The position numbers and the translations under genes are program-made. Source: Ureibacillus composti (GTDB taxonomy: Bacteria; Bacillota; Bacilli; Bacillales_A; Planococcaceae). From it: 64,000 bases of DNA. Positions 56,656 to 64,000 of this stretch are shown here, piece by piece. Position 1 is the stretch's first letter. Each line of letters begins with the position of its first letter. Where the stretch lies: the NCBI GenBank assembly GCA_030348875.1, contig JAUCEP010000002.1, positions 823,001 to 887,000 on the forward strand, read 5' to 3'. The notes under the pieces are model-generated. The model was given only the letters and a program-made list of their open reading frames with translations, was not told where the DNA came from and searched no databases.

Positions 56656-59600
56656 ATGAAGTTTAGAGCGATTTTTAAATTGATGGTTATCTTTGCATTA
56701 CTTTTGTCATATTTAACATCAGCTAGTAAATATGCATTTGCTTCGCAATTAGTTGAAAATGAATACCTACAGTATTCATTAAGTTCAGAAGGTAGATTTA
56801 CTATTGGAACTAGTGGCGGAAATCCTGCTAGTTCGTTAGATAATTATAAAAAGTTAATATATGGTCATCCGGATCCCCATACTTCATACACTACATTAAA
56901 TATAGATGGGGTATCATATCCTTTTACACCTACTACTATTCCAGTTATAAACTATGCCAATTTAACTTCAACAGCATCACAGAATATAAATAACTTGAAA
57001 ATAACACAAGAATTATCAATAGTTAAAAATGAAAATACTAATAAAGAGGATATTGTACAGATTCGCTATATTGTAACAAATAACGACACCAATTCTCATC
57101 AATTGGGTATGAGAATTATGATGGATACTATGCTGGGGGGGAATGATGCAGCTCCATTTAGAATTCCAGGTGTCGGTGCAGTAACGACAGAAACGGAATT
57201 TATTGGAGACACTATTCCTCAATATTGGCAAGCTTTTGATGATTTAATTAATCCAACTGTCATTTCACATGGTACATTTTTCAATTCTGGGATGTTGAAT
57301 AAACCAGATAAGGTACAGTTTACTAACTGGAGTAATGTATTTAGTACTATGTGGAATTATAATGTTGTAAACTCATATAACAATGGCGATAGTGCTGTTA
57401 GTATTATTTGGGACAATGAAGAAATTCAACCTGGAGTAACAAAAGAGTTTATTACATACTATGGTATCAGTGATTTTGAACAAGATTTACGACCACCCCT
57501 TACTTTAAGTGTAACGGGAACAAGTACTGTACAAGCTACTGAAGAAGGATATAGCCCAAATCCATTTACTATAACGGCATATGTCTCAAATATAGGTAAT
57601 GCAGTTGCTCAGAATGTTAATCTTTCACTAGAATTACCTGAGGGGTTATCACTCCTACCAGGTCAAGAGGAAAATGGAAGTTTAGGAGATATCGGAATTA
57701 ACGGTGAAAAACAAGTATCTTGGGATGTTAGTATAGATGATACAGATCAATATAGATCACTAGACTATACAGTCAATTTAACAGCTGCTAATACAGAAAG
57801 TAAAACATTGAGTCGAACTATATTAATTCCACCATTGTTACCAATTGACTATATTAGCTTAACTCCAAAAGATATGGTTCTATCACCAGGTGATACGAAA
57901 CAATTATCCGTAACTGCTTTCATGAAAAATGGAACTACTGAAGATGTTACAGCAGCAGAGAAAGGAACGACATATAGTAGTTCTAATCCTGAACTAGTTT
58001 CAGTTAATTCAGATGGTAAAATAATAGTGGAAGAGACTGCAATAACTGATACTACAGTATATATTCGTGCGTATTATAACGGGGAAATGGATACAGCAAC
58101 TATTAAAATAAATAAGGTAGATGAAAAATCACTTATTGAAATTATTACTGATCCAATTCCATCAGCACTTGAACAAGGTAAGACTCATCAAATTTCAGGA
58201 ATAATGGCTATTTGGTCTGACAGTAGTGAAACTGAAGTAGGCTCTGAAGTTTCATTTGAGAGTAGTGAACCAACAAAAATAATTGTGTCAACATCCGGTT
58301 TGATTGAAGCAGTACCAGGAGCAACCGGAAGTAGCTATATTTATGTGAAGTACGGAGGAAAAAGTATTCGTACTTTAGTGACATTAATAACTCCTCCAAC
58401 TATTGAGAGTATCGAATTAAGTAGTGCAATTCCGGCAATATTAGAGCAAAATGGAAGTTATCAAATTTCAGATGTTCTTGCAAATTGGTCAGATGGTACT
58501 CAAACAACAATAACATCAGGACTCACTTATGAAAGTAGTGATACAAATAAAGTTACTGTATCGTCAACAGGATTGATCGAAGCAGTACCAGGAGCGATTG
58601 GAAGCTCATATATATCGGTAAAATATGAAGGAAAAAGCATAAGAACATTAGTGGCATTAGAAGAACTACCCATACCATTAGGTATTGCATTAAGTGAGTC
58701 AATTCCAGCATCAATGCCACAGGGAGGAAGCTATCAAATTAAGGATGTCTTAGTGAACTGGTCGAACGGTACGCAAACGCCAGTGACAACAGGATTAACG
58801 TATGAAAGTAGTGCACCAACAAAACTTACAGTATCATCAACGGGATTAATTGAAGCAATACCAGGAGCGATTGGAAGTTCCTATATATCGGTAAAATATG
58901 AAGGGAAAAGCATCCGGACATTAGTGGCATTAGAAGAACCACCTACACCATTAGGTATTGCACTAAGTGAGCCGATACCGGCAACAATACCGCATGCAGG
59001 AAACTATCAAATTAAGGATGTCTTAGTGAACTGGTCGAATGGTACTCAAACGCCAGTGACAACAGGAATAACGTATGAAAGTAGTGCCCCAACAAAACTT
59101 ACAGTATCATCAACGGGATTAATTGAAGCAATACCAGGAGCTATCGGTAGCTCTTATATCTCAGTAAAGTATGAAGGGAAAAGTATTCGGGCACTAGTGG
59201 CACTGGAAGAACCACCTACACCACTAAATATTGAACTAAGTGAGCCGATACCGGCAACAATACCGCATGCTGGAAACTATCAAATTAAGGATGTGTTAGT
59301 GAACTGGTCGAATGGTACGCAAACGCCAGTGACAACAGGAATAACATATGAAAGTAGTGCACCAACAAAACTTACAGTATCATCAACGGGATTAATTCAA
59401 GCAATACCAGGAGCCATCGGCAGCTCTTATATCTCAGTAAAGTATGAAGGGAAAAGTATCCGGACATTAGTGGCACTGGAAGCACTACCTACACCGTTAA
59501 GTATTGAACTAAGTGAATCGATACCGGCAACAATACCGCATGCAGGAAACTATCAAATTAAGGATGTCTTAGTGAACTGGTCGAATGGTACGCAGACGCC

Positions 59601-60852
59601 AGTGACAACAGGAATAACGTATGAAAGTAGTGCCCCAACAAAACTTACAGTATCATCAACGGGATTAATTGAAGCAATACCAGGAGCTATCGGTAGCTCT
59701 TATATCTCAGTAAAGTATGAAGGGAAAAGTATCCGAACATTAGTGGCACTGGAAGAACCACCTACACCACTAAATATTGAACTAAGTGAGCCGATACCGG
59801 CAACAATACCGCATGCAGGAAACTATCAAATTAAGGATGTCTTAGTGAACTGGTCGAATGGTACGCAGACGCCAGTGACAACAGGAATAACGTATGAAAG
59901 TAGTGCCCCAACAAAACTTACAGTATCATCAACGGGATTAATTGAAGCTATACCAGGAGCTATCGGTAGCTCTTATATCTCAGTAAACTATGAAGGGAAA
60001 AGTATCCGAACATTAGTGGCACTGGAAGAACCACCTACACCACTAAGTATTGAACTAAGTGAGCCGATACCGGCAACAATACCGCATGCAGGAAACTATC
60101 AAATTAAGGATGTGTTAGTGAACTGGTCGAATGGTACGCAAACGCCAGTAACAACGGGAATAACATATGAAAGTAGTGCCCCAACAAAACTTACAGTATC
60201 ATCAACTGGATTGATTGAAGCAATAACAGGGGCCATCGGCAGTTCCTATATCTCAGTGAAGTATGGAGGGAAAAGCATCCGAACATTAGTGGCACTAGAG
60301 GCGCCACCCACACCACTAAGTATTGAACTAAGTGAATCGATACCGGCAACAATACTGCAAGGAGAAAGCTATCAAATTAAGGATGTCTTAGTGAACTGGT
60401 CGAATGGTACGCAGACGCCAGTGACAACAGGAATAACGTATGAAAGTAGTGCCCCAACAAAACTTACAGTTTCGTCAACGGGATTAATAGAAGCTGTACC
60501 GGGAGCAATAGGTAGTTCCTATATATCGGTGAAGTATGGAGGGAAAAGTATCCGAATTTTAGTAAGTTTAGAATCTCTTTCGAATATAGAAAGTATAGAA
60601 TTAGCAAATCCTATTCCCTCAACAGTTGCACAAGGTGGCAGTTATCAAATATCAGATGTATTAGTCAATTTGTCGGATGGTAGTCAAACTACTGTTACAT
60701 CAGGAATCACATACGAAAGTAGCGCTCCAACTAAAATAACAGTAACTTCTACTGGACTAATTGAAGCAGTTCCAGGAGCGATAGGAAGTGCCTATATTTA
60801 TGTGAGGTATGGTGGGAAAACACTTCGCACTTTATTAGTTATCCAATCTTAG
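56656..60852 (+). CDS. Giant exported Ig-repeat protein C (1,398 residues)
   Basis: Domain order as protein B: signal peptide, N-terminal beta-rich domain, CARDB/DUF11-like domain, BIG2-like domain, then ten 91-residue Ig-like repeats (three more than B, exactly accounting for the 819-nt length difference). The last repeat is the most divergent (ANPIPSTVAQGGSYQISDVL) and ends KTLRTLLVIQS without any anchor. It is the likely ancestor of gene B's 5' part. A strong terminator follows. It lies in the flagellar region just before flaG-fliD, but the signal peptide argues for Sec export, so it is not a typical type III flagellar substrate. Confidence 0.85.
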   Translation: MKFRAIFKLMVIFALLLSYLTSASKYAFASQLVENEYLQYSLSSEGRFTIGTSGGNPASSLDNYKKLIYGHPDPHTSYTTLNIDGVSYPFTPTTIPVINYANLTSTASQNINNLKITQELSIVKNENTNKEDIVQIRYIVTNNDTNSHQLGMRIMMDTMLGGNDAAPFRIPGVGAVTTETEFIGDTIPQYWQAFDDLINPTVISHGTFFNSGMLNKPDKVQFTNWSNVFSTMWNYNVVNSYNNGDSAVSIIWDNEEIQPGVTKEFITYYGISDFEQDLRPPLTLSVTGTSTVQATEEGYSPNPFTITAYVSNIGNAVAQNVNLSLELPEGLSLLPGQEENGSLGDIGINGEKQVSWDVSIDDTDQYRSLDYTVNLTAANTESKTLSRTILIPPLLPIDYISLTPKDMVLSPGDTKQLSVTAFMKNGTTEDVTAAEKGTTYSSSNPELVSVNSDGKIIVEETAITDTTVYIRAYYNGEMDTATIKINKVDEKSLIEIITDPIPSALEQGKTHQISGIMAIWSDSSETEVGSEVSFESSEPTKIIVSTSGLIEAVPGATGSSYIYVKYGGKSIRTLVTLITPPTIESIELSSAIPAILEQNGSYQISDVLANWSDGTQTTITSGLTYESSDTNKVTVSSTGLIEAVPGAIGSSYISVKYEGKSIRTLVALEELPIPLGIALSESIPASMPQGGSYQIKDVLVNWSNGTQTPVTTGLTYESSAPTKLTVSSTGLIEAIPGAIGSSYISVKYEGKSIRTLVALEEPPTPLGIALSEPIPATIPHAGNYQIKDVLVNWSNGTQTPVTTGITYESSAPTKLTVSSTGLIEAIPGAIGSSYISVKYEGKSIRALVALEEPPTPLNIELSEPIPATIPHAGNYQIKDVLVNWSNGTQTPVTTGITYESSAPTKLTVSSTGLIQAIPGAIGSSYISVKYEGKSIRTLVALEALPTPLSIELSESIPATIPHAGNYQIKDVLVNWSNGTQTPVTTGITYESSAPTKLTVSSTGLIEAIPGAIGSSYISVKYEGKSIRTLVALEEPPTPLNIELSEPIPATIPHAGNYQIKDVLVNWSNGTQTPVTTGITYESSAPTKLTVSSTGLIEAIPGAIGSSYISVNYEGKSIRTLVALEEPPTPLSIELSEPIPATIPHAGNYQIKDVLVNWSNGTQTPVTTGITYESSAPTKLTVSSTGLIEAITGAIGSSYISVKYGGKSIRTLVALEAPPTPLSIELSESIPATILQGESYQIKDVLVNWSNGTQTPVTTGITYESSAPTKLTVSSTGLIEAVPGAIGSSYISVKYGGKSIRILVSLESLSNIESIELANPIPSTVAQGGSYQISDVLVNLSDGSQTTVTSGITYESSAPTKITVTSTGLIEAVPGAIGSAYIYVRYGGKTLRTLLVIQS
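58121..60849 (+). repeat. Ten tandem 273-bp coding repeats in Ig-repeat gene C
   Basis: Same unit as genes A and B. Several neighbouring copies (about 59.2-60.3 kb) are nearly identical in nucleotides, pointing to recent expansion by slippage or unequal crossing-over. Confidence 0.9.
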
Positions 60853-60916
60853 GAAAACTTATAATTTATCACTTATTAAATCAAAAAATAACCAAATTCT
60901 TTTTTAATGGAAGGGA

Positions 60917-60967
60917 AAAGAAACAGAAACCAATTATTTACTATTGGTTTTCTGTTTCTCACTCTTC
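60917..60967 (+). terminator. Rho-independent terminator after Ig-repeat gene C
   Basis: AGAAACAGAAACCAAT pairs with ATTGGTTTTCTGTTTCT (one bulge) around TATTTACT; the descending arm is itself T-rich. The rest of the stretch to 61344 has no gene but holds the sigma-D site noted separately. Confidence 0.8.
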
Positions 60968-61280
60968 TATTTTTATTAATCCCTATTTTGTGATAGCCCT
61001 ATCAAAACTTTAAAATATTCTTTAATCTTATTGAGATACTTTAGTTTAAGTTTAATGAAGACTTAAATTTCAAAAGTTAGAATTGATCACTTTAGAGGGT
61101 AAATAAGGTTGTATTACAAAGATGTGAGATGATTAAATTATGGCAAAGAATAATATGTGTAAAATACATATACTTAATAATACACTTTAGAAAAAGTTAT
61201 GATTCTTGAAGATAATTGCTATGTTATAGAAATAATATCAATTGGAATTATTTAATAGTCATTTTTATTTAAAGAATACT

Positions 61281-61306
61281 GAAAATATGAAAGATTACTC
61301 CGATAT
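61281..61306 (+). promoter_or_regulatory. Sigma-D promoter of flaG-fliD-fliS
   Basis: GAAA (61281-61284), 15-nt spacer, CCGATAT (61300-61306). The -10 is identical to that of hag; the -35 has one mismatch. It lies 39 nt before the flaG start. Confidence 0.7.
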
Positions 61307-61344
61307 ATTAGATAACTGATAATTAAAAGTAAGAGGAAAGCTTT

Positions 61345-61695
61345 ATGAGAATCCATTCACAAATGTCAATAGATAGTTCGAGTACTCCAACATCCTATAA
61401 ACTAAATAGTAACGTCACAAAAGAGGTAAATACAGTCCTTATAAGCCAAAAAGATGAGCAAAAACGCCTGCAGAAAGAAATCTCTCCAAAAGTGATAGAA
61501 AAGTTAAATGAATTTATGGAATTTCATAATTAAAATTTGAAATTTGTTTACCATGAGGGCTTAGAAGAGTATTATGTAGAAATTGTTGATTCACATACTG
61601 ACGAAATCATCAAAGAAATTCCCTCAAAAGAATTACTTGATGCCTATTATCAAATGCAAAAAATTATTGGAAATATAGTAGACGAAAAGGTTTAA
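61345..61695 (+). pseudogene. flaG: flaG interrupted by an in-frame TAA
   Basis: FlaG influences filament length. The first part, 62 codons (ending KVIEKLNEFMEFHN), stops at TAA 61531-61533. The same frame then continues without interruption for 53 codons: NLKFVYHEGLEEYYVEIV..TDEIIKEIPSKELLDAYYQM..VDEKV and a second TAA at 61693. This is the normal C-terminal half of FlaG (compare the family's LKFxxHE..YYVxxVD..VIREIPPKKLLD). Only one codon is affected, so a single base change from a sense codon such as AAA, CAA, GAA or TCA explains it. The second half has no ribosome binding site. It is a pseudogene unless the stop is read through or is a sequencing error. Confidence 0.88.
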
Positions 61696-61710
61696 GGAGG
61701 TATTAATAAT

Positions 61711-63537
61711 ATGGCAAATATTTCAAGAAATTATTCATATTTACAAACTGCAAATAGCCGAATTACTGGTTTAGCATCAGGAATGGATACCGAGTCAATG
61801 GTAGAAAAACTGATGAAGGCTGAAAGTGCTCAAATGGAAAAACTGCAACAACAAAAGCAAACATATGAGTGGAAACGAGATACATATCGAGATATTAATA
61901 AAAATTTATCCACATTTAAAGACAATATATTCGATAAATTTGGACTTAAAGGAAGTTTTACTTCAAAAACAGTCTCAGTGTCGGATTCAAATAAATTATC
62001 AGTAACAGCGGGAGCAAGTGCTACGGGCACACTCAGTATGCAAAAGGTTGATCAATTAGCTTCATCTGCAACGAAAAAAGTAAGCTTATCTTTGGAACAT
62101 TTTGGTTTTACAGGAGGCCCTGGTAGTAGTGCTTCATTTAGAGTGGATGGTCGAGATGTTACAGTTTCTTATAGTAAAACTGATACGCTTGATCAACTAG
62201 TTGAAAAATTAAAAACTATAGAAGGCTTAGAAAATGCTGTGATAAAAGATGGCGCAATCTCCTTAGGAACGGACAAAGTAGAAGTTGGTAGTGCGACAAA
62301 CTTTTTTAAAAAGTTAGGATTTGATTTAGGCAGTAGTCCTACTTCTACTACAAAGGTACCGAGTCAAAGTAAAGAAATAACACTTAATGCATTTGGATTA
62401 TCCAGTGATGGCACGATTAAATTAAAAGTTATTCAATCTGACGGGACCTTAAAAGAAACTGCTATTGATTATAAATCAACAGATACTCTTGATTCTTTTC
62501 TGATAAAGTTAAATAATTCAGGGGCAGGAATAACTGCTTTATTTTCTAAAGGTGAAATATCCCTAACAGCAAATGCAACAGGTAAAATAGCAGGTGGGGC
62601 TATGCAAGTTACAGAAGATTCTCAAGGGTTATTCCAAAAGCTTGGCTTCCTATCTAGTACCATTGGGGAAATTGCGAATGGTGAAAATGCAAAATATATA
62701 GTTAATGGTTTAAACATGGAAAGTACATCAAACTCTTTTAGTATTTCAGGGTATAGCATTACACTAAAAGAAGTATTCGATAATTCGGCAACTTCACCTA
62801 TCACGATTTCTTCTTCTACCGATATTGATGCCATGGTTAATAAAGTCAAAGAGTTTATTACAACTTACAATGAATTAATTACTTCCTTAAATGATAAAAT
62901 GTCTGAAGCAAAATATCGTGATTTTAAACCACTTACAGATGCGCAAAAAAATGAAATGACTGACGAGCAAATTACAAAATGGGAAGAAAAGGCTAAGTCC
63001 GGAATTATTCGAAATGATTCCACTGTTAGAAATGCACTTTCAAATTTAAGAAATGTCATTTATCAAACAGTAGAAGGTGTAGATTCACAATATAATGCGC
63101 TCTATAAAATAGGGATTACAACAACAAGCTCCTACAATGATGGTGGGAAAATGGAAATTAATGACGATACTAAACTTCGTGAAGCATTAACGAAAGATCC
63201 TGATAGTGTTATCAAACTATTTACACTTAATGACACAAGTGATAATGAAAAAGATGCAAATCATGATGGGAATCCTAACACAGGTATTGGTGTCATTGCA
63301 CAATTGCGTAAAGTGGCTGATAATACTGTTAAGTTAATCGAAGTCACAGCTGGAAAATCTTCATCGACAGATCAAAATTACACTTTAGGAAAACAATTAA
63401 TCAACATCAACCAACGAATTGATGATTGGAAAGAGCGATTAAAAGATATTGAAAACCGTTACTGGAAACAGTTCTCTGCAATGGAAGATGCTATTCAAAG
63501 GGCTAATTCTCAATCGGCTTACTTGATGTCGATGTAA
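61711..63537 (+). CDS. fliD: FliD, flagellar filament cap protein (HAP2)
   Basis: Filament cap that folds exported flagellin at the tip. The 608 residues show the conserved N-terminus (RITGLASGMDTESMVEKLMK, followed by a coiled segment to about 70), a variable middle, and the C-terminal coiled-coil domain (LGKQLININQRIDDWKERLK..YWKQFSAMEDAIQRANSQSA). Its AAGGAGG overlaps the stop codon of the broken flaG. Somewhat longer than the about 500 residues of B. subtilis FliD, through the middle domains, in keeping with the enlarged flagellin. Confidence 0.96.
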   Translation: MANISRNYSYLQTANSRITGLASGMDTESMVEKLMKAESAQMEKLQQQKQTYEWKRDTYRDINKNLSTFKDNIFDKFGLKGSFTSKTVSVSDSNKLSVTAGASATGTLSMQKVDQLASSATKKVSLSLEHFGFTGGPGSSASFRVDGRDVTVSYSKTDTLDQLVEKLKTIEGLENAVIKDGAISLGTDKVEVGSATNFFKKLGFDLGSSPTSTTKVPSQSKEITLNAFGLSSDGTIKLKVIQSDGTLKETAIDYKSTDTLDSFLIKLNNSGAGITALFSKGEISLTANATGKIAGGAMQVTEDSQGLFQKLGFLSSTIGEIANGENAKYIVNGLNMESTSNSFSISGYSITLKEVFDNSATSPITISSSTDIDAMVNKVKEFITTYNELITSLNDKMSEAKYRDFKPLTDAQKNEMTDEQITKWEEKAKSGIIRNDSTVRNALSNLRNVIYQTVEGVDSQYNALYKIGITTTSSYNDGGKMEINDDTKLREALTKDPDSVIKLFTLNDTSDNEKDANHDGNPNTGIGVIAQLRKVADNTVKLIEVTAGKSSSTDQNYTLGKQLININQRIDDWKERLKDIENRYWKQFSAMEDAIQRANSQSAYLMSM

Positions 63538-63566
63538 CCGTAATAAAACAAAGGAGTTAAAAACAA

Positions 63567-63965
63567 ATGTCAACACAAGCTGCCTACAATGCTTATAAAC
63601 AAAATAGTGTGACAACCGCTTCACCTGGTGATTTGACACTGATGCTTTATAATGGTTGTCTAAAATTTTTAAATCAAAGTAAAAAAGCAATTGAAGATAA
63701 GAACATTCAAGAAAAAAATACAAACATACAAAAGGCACAAGCGATTATTTCCGAACTCATGTCTACATTAAATATGGAAATTGCTGTCTCACAGCAAATG
63801 TTTTCATTATATGAATACATGAAAACCAGTCTTACTGAAGCCAATATTAAAAATGATCTTTCTATTATAAATGAAGTTGAAGGTTTGGTTGTGGAATTCC
63901 GTGATACGTGGAAGGAAGTCATACGTATTAATCGACAACAACAATTTTCAGGGAACCAAATATAA
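63567..63965 (+). CDS. fliS: FliS, flagellin export chaperone
   Basis: Binds the C-terminus of flagellin and stops premature polymerisation in the cytoplasm; also interacts with FliW in Bacillus. The 132 residues are all-helical and typical: AAYNAYKQNSVTTASPGDLT at the N-terminus, LMLYNGCLKFLNQSKKAIE, and ISELMSTLNMEIAVSQQMFS. AAAGGAG precedes the ATG. Its stop overlaps the next start by one base (TAATG). Confidence 0.96.
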   Translation: MSTQAAYNAYKQNSVTTASPGDLTLMLYNGCLKFLNQSKKAIEDKNIQEKNTNIQKAQAIISELMSTLNMEIAVSQQMFSLYEYMKTSLTEANIKNDLSIINEVEGLVVEFRDTWKEVIRINRQQQFSGNQI

Positions 63966-64000
63966 TGGATTTGGTTCAACAATTACTTAAAGCTTCTCAG
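63965..64000 (+). CDS. Start of a fliT-like gene, cut by the window end
   Basis: ATG 63965 overlaps the fliS stop (TAATG) and 12 codons (MDLVQQLLKASQ) are visible. In Bacillus fliS is followed by fliT, the FliD/export chaperone. The name rests on position only. Confidence 0.5.
   Translation, partial: MDLVQQLLKASQ

Larger units (their letters stand above)
52299..59568 (+). repeat. Recent tandem duplication, unit 3,635 bp (copies 52299-55933 and 55934-59568)
   Basis: The copies match throughout as far as read, including the intergenic 257 bp (52764-53020 and 56399-56655), a seven-G run, and all out-of-frame open frames. Each copy starts at the same point of a 273-bp intragenic repeat: the 14-mer TTAGTGAACTGGTC occurs at 52299, 55934 and 59569, the sequence diverging before the first and after the third. 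This is the product expected of one unequal crossover between a repeat in gene A and a repeat in gene C. Confidence 0.93.

Noticed and set aside
52299-59582. Transposon-mediated origin of the 3.6-kb duplication
   Set aside because: No terminal inverted repeats, target duplications or transposase; the junctions lie in homologous coding repeats, which explains the event by recombination.

Overview
The window reads as an AT-rich Gram-positive chromosome from the Bacillales, most like Lysinibacillus, Solibacillus or a relative in the Caryophanaceae (old Planococcaceae). The evidence is gene order and content: the degS-degU / comFA-comFC / yvyF-flgM-flgN-flgK-flgL-yviE-fliW-csrA-hag / fliD-fliS-fliT order known from Bacillus, plus an S-layer toolkit (several SLH-domain proteins, a CsaB-type pyruvyl transferase, SecA2 with its S-layer assembly partner). 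No rRNA, tRNA, CRISPR array, prophage or insertion sequence was seen.

Layout. 1-4.6 kb: end of a cell-wall amidase, an exported protein of unknown function and an NlpC/P60-SLH hydrolase. 4.7-9.7 kb: a histidine island with hutP, a HutP-controlled terminator, hutH, a YuiF-type histidine permease and a CntK-like histidine racemase; hutU, hutI and hutG are absent. 10-20.6 kb: surface and secondary-wall-polymer genes (SLH-glucosaminidase, Wzy-like polymerase, SLH-phosphodiester glycosidase, csaB, GT4 transferase, MurJ/Wzx-like flippase). 20.7-27 kb: TetR regulator, exported S41 protease, BrnQ carrier and two further NlpC/P60 endopeptidases. 27.5-34.8 kb: slaP-secA2, tagO, an LCP ligase and a YigZ/YvyE protein. 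35-41.2 kb: DegS-DegU, a lipoprotein, DegV and the ComF competence proteins. 41.2-64 kb: late flagellar genes, interrupted between hag and flaG-fliD by three very large exported Ig-repeat proteins.

How they work together. TagO, the Wzy-like polymerase, the flippase, the GT4 enzyme, CsaB and the LCP ligase can make, export, pyruvylate and attach a wall polymer. SLH proteins bind that pyruvylated polymer, and SecA2/SlaP probably export S-layer proteins. The motility genes carry textbook sigma-D promoters and a CsrA-FliW-flagellin control circuit, including a CsrA-type hairpin in the hag leader.

Most notable: (1) four intergenic arrays of near-strictly phased 19-21-nt units, each with its own anchor word, one of which changes word mid-array without losing phase; (2) a 3,635-bp tandem duplication that made a hybrid gene by exchange between 273-bp intragenic repeats; (3) the histidine racemase beside hutPH and a histidine permease, suggesting D-histidine use; (4) an in-frame stop splitting flaG; (5) a perfect 17-nt palindrome before the racemase gene.
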